From: Candidatus Nitricoxidivorans perseverans | Lineage (GTDB): Bacteria; Pseudomonadota; Gammaproteobacteria; Burkholderiales; Rhodocyclaceae | Assembly (NCBI GenBank): GCA_030246985.1 | Contig: CP107246.1 | Span: 308,282 to 372,281 of the forward strand | Length of the DNA stretch: 64,000 nucleotides | Direction: 5' to 3' | Part shown: positions 62,527-64,000 of the stretch, in pieces | Position numbering within the stretch: position 1 is the stretch's first letter | Layout of the letters: the number at the start of each line of letters is the position of its first letter | Translations under genes and position numbers: made by a program | Notes under the pieces: model-generated | Seen by the model: the letters and a program-made list of their open reading frames with translations, nothing else | The model's database searches: none | Told to the model about the DNA's origin: nothing

Positions 62527-63144
62527 TCAGCCTCCATTGAGGATTTCATCGCGATGCGCGGCGAAGAATTCGAGCCCGCCCTTGACGGCCTTGACCACGG
62601 CGCGCGGCGTGATGGTGGCGCCGGCAAACTGGTCGAAGACGCCGCCGTCCTTCTTCACCGCCCATTTTTCGGGCGTCGGATCGCCGAGGGACTTGCCATC
62701 GAAGCCGCGTATCCATTTCGCCTTGGCGATCTCGATCTTGTCGCCCAGGCCCGGCGTTTCGACGTGCTTGACGACTCGGGCGCCGAGCATCCTGCCGGCG
62801 GCGTCGACCCCGATCAGCACCACGATGTCGCCGGCGTAGCCGCGGCTTGAAGCCTGGAACACGGCGCCATTCACGACGCCGGCCTTGCGGGCGCGGTAGA
62901 GGGTGACGGGCTTTCCGTCGCCGTCGGCGATTTTCATCGTGTCCCCGAGCAGGTCGTTGTCGGCGTATCCCTCGGGCAGCACCTGGGACAGCGAGGCTTG
63001 CAGGTCGCGCTCCTCGGCCCTGAGGATGTCGTCGCGGGTGGCGTGGTTGCCGAAAGCCAGGGCCGCGCTGGCGAGCAGTGCGACGATGGCGAGCGAGGCG
63101 GGCTGGTAGGCGAGCTTGTCGCGCCACAAGGCGACGGTGCTCAT
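62527..63144 (-). CDS. rnfG: Electron transport complex subunit RnfG
   Basis: The 205-residue periplasm-facing flavoprotein has an N-terminal helix (PASLAIVALLASAALAF) and the FMN-attachment motif AGATITP near residue 184, whose second Thr is the expected flavinylation site. ETPGLGDKI near residue 137 is also typical. It overlaps rnfD by 4 bp and precedes rnfE by 1 bp. ApbE, needed to attach FMN, is not in the window. Confidence 0.92.
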   Translation of the reverse strand: MSTVALWRDKLAYQPASLAIVALLASAALAFGNHATRDDILRAEERDLQASLSQVLPEGYADNDLLGDTMKIADGDGKPVTLYRARKAGVVNGAVFQASSRGYAGDIVVLIGVDAAGRMLGARVVKHVETPGLGDKIEIAKAKWIRGFDGKSLGDPTPEKWAVKKDGGVFDQFAGATITPRAVVKAVKGGLEFFAAHRDEILNGG

Positions 63145-64000
63145 GACTTGGCCCTCTCGACGGCCGGATCGAGTGGCGCGCCGCGACGGTCGCGGCCGAG
63201 GATGCGCGGGCGGATGGCGTGGTCGATCACGGGCGTCAGCGCGTTCATCAGCAGCACGGCGAAGGCCACGCCTTCGGGGTAGCCGCCCCAGGTGCGGATG
63301 ACATAGGTGAGTAAGCCGCAGCCGGCGCCGAAGATCAGTTGGCCGGCCCGGGTGTTCGGCGAGGTGACGGTATCGGTGGCGATGAAGAATGCGCCGAGCA
63401 TGGCCCCGCCCGAGAGCAGATGGGTGGCGGCGTCGAGATGGCGCAATGGATCGATGGCATGGGCGATGAAAGCGGGGATGGCGATGCCGGCGAGCATGGC
63501 GACGGGGATATGCCATGTGATGATGCCCAGGAACAGCAGCGCCAGGCCGCCGCCCGCGATCAGCATCGAGGCGGTTTCGCCGAGGCTGCCCGGACGGGCG
63601 CCGGTCAGCGAGTTTCCCGGAGCCGTGGCGGTCGCAAGCGAATGCAGCAGGTCGACGCCGCGGGAGAGTTCGGTCTTGGCAAAACCCAGCAACGAGGCGC
63701 TTGACACCGCATCGAGGTCGGGCACGCCGTTGAGGAGAATGCGCAAGCCGTCGCTGAAGCCGGGCGCCGTGGCGGCGGTGATGGGCAGCGGCGCGATCCA
63801 GACGGTCATCTGCACCGGGAAGGAGATCAGCAGGAAGACCCTGGCCACCATGGCCGGGTTGAATAGGTTTTGCCCGAGTCCGCCGAACACCTGCTTGGCG
63901 ATCACGGTGGCGAAGAGTCCGCCCAGGAGGCCAATCCACCATGGCGCCCAGGGCGGCAGCGAGATCGCCAGCAGCCAGCCGGTGAGCAGCGCCGAACCGT
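63141..64000 (-). CDS. rnfD: Electron transport complex subunit RnfD (5' end outside window)
   Basis: The frame runs off the window edge on the minus strand, so about 285 C-terminal residues of a protein near 350 are seen. Membrane segments include TGWLLAISLPPWAPWWIGLL, AKQVFGGLGQNLFNPAMVAR and FIATDTVTSPNTRAGQLIFG, all conserved in RnfD/NqrB. The covalent-FMN loop, normally S-G-A-T, reads VSSASLLG here, so the usual acceptor Thr is replaced by Ser. The gene belongs to the operon running from beyond the window into rnfG-rnfE-rnfH. Confidence 0.92.
   Translation of the reverse strand, partial: GSALLTGWLLAISLPPWAPWWIGLLGGLFATVIAKQVFGGLGQNLFNPAMVARVFLLISFPVQMTVWIAPLPITAATAPGFSDGLRILLNGVPDLDAVSSASLLGFAKTELSRGVDLLHSLATATAPGNSLTGARPGSLGETASMLIAGGGLALLFLGIITWHIPVAMLAGIAIPAFIAHAIDPLRHLDAATHLLSGGAMLGAFFIATDTVTSPNTRAGQLIFGAGCGLLTYVIRTWGGYPEGVAFAVLLMNALTPVIDHAIRPRILGRDRRGAPLDPAVERAKS

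Overview
The window is GC-rich chromosomal DNA from a nitrogen-fixing proteobacterium. The gene set (class I and II fumarases, RmuC, QueF, the smc-zipA-ligA block, an Rnf complex next to nifV-nifW-nifZ) best fits a betaproteobacterium of the Rhodocyclales type. That placement is inferred from gene content and style, not from a marker phylogeny. About 50 genes are recognisable. Most are tightly packed with 1-14 bp overlaps.

Layout. 1-4.7 kb: the end of fumC, cysM, a large AsmA/YdbH-like envelope protein with a small lipoprotein, and a PolB-type 3'-5' exonuclease. 4.7-18.4 kb: a complete type I-C CRISPR-Cas locus (cas3-cas5c-cas8c-cas7c, then cas4-cas1-cas2). Two toxin-antitoxin pairs sit between its interference and adaptation halves. 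It is followed by a leader and an array of 36 full repeats. An IS630-family element splits the array, and a transposase relic cuts its far end. 18.4-24.8 kb: a metallopeptidase-like protein, class I fumarase, a YqhA-type membrane protein, acetyl-CoA synthetase and a DUF4143-type ATPase. 25-31.4 kb: a signalling operon made of a symporter/histidine kinase fusion, a lone receiver, a membrane PAS/pseudokinase/exonuclease fusion and a DUF294 nucleotidyltransferase. 31.4-37.9 kb: nitroreductase, rmuC, an ATP-grasp protein, molybdenum cofactor genes (mobB, moeA, moaD, moaE) and queF. 38-50.6 kb: smc-zipA-ligA-galU-hpt, lplT, a LysR regulator, alr and radA. 50.7-59.6 kb: a diguanylate cyclase, mobA-moaA, tRNA-Asn, an AsmA-like protein, an aromatic aminotransferase and uvrB. 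59.6-64 kb: nifV-nifW-nifZ under a visible NifA/sigma-54 promoter, meeting head-on the end of an rnf operon (rnfD-G-E-H), which probably supplies electrons to nitrogenase.

The most informative region is the CRISPR locus. It has an in-frame internal start for Cas11c inside cas8c, a toxin gene overlapping cas4, two spacers from the same protospacer shifted by one base, two neighbouring spacers that encode the same peptide with silent differences, and one repeat whose hairpin loop is reverse-complemented. The signalling operon with a pseudokinase-exonuclease fusion is the other candidate for an under-described system.
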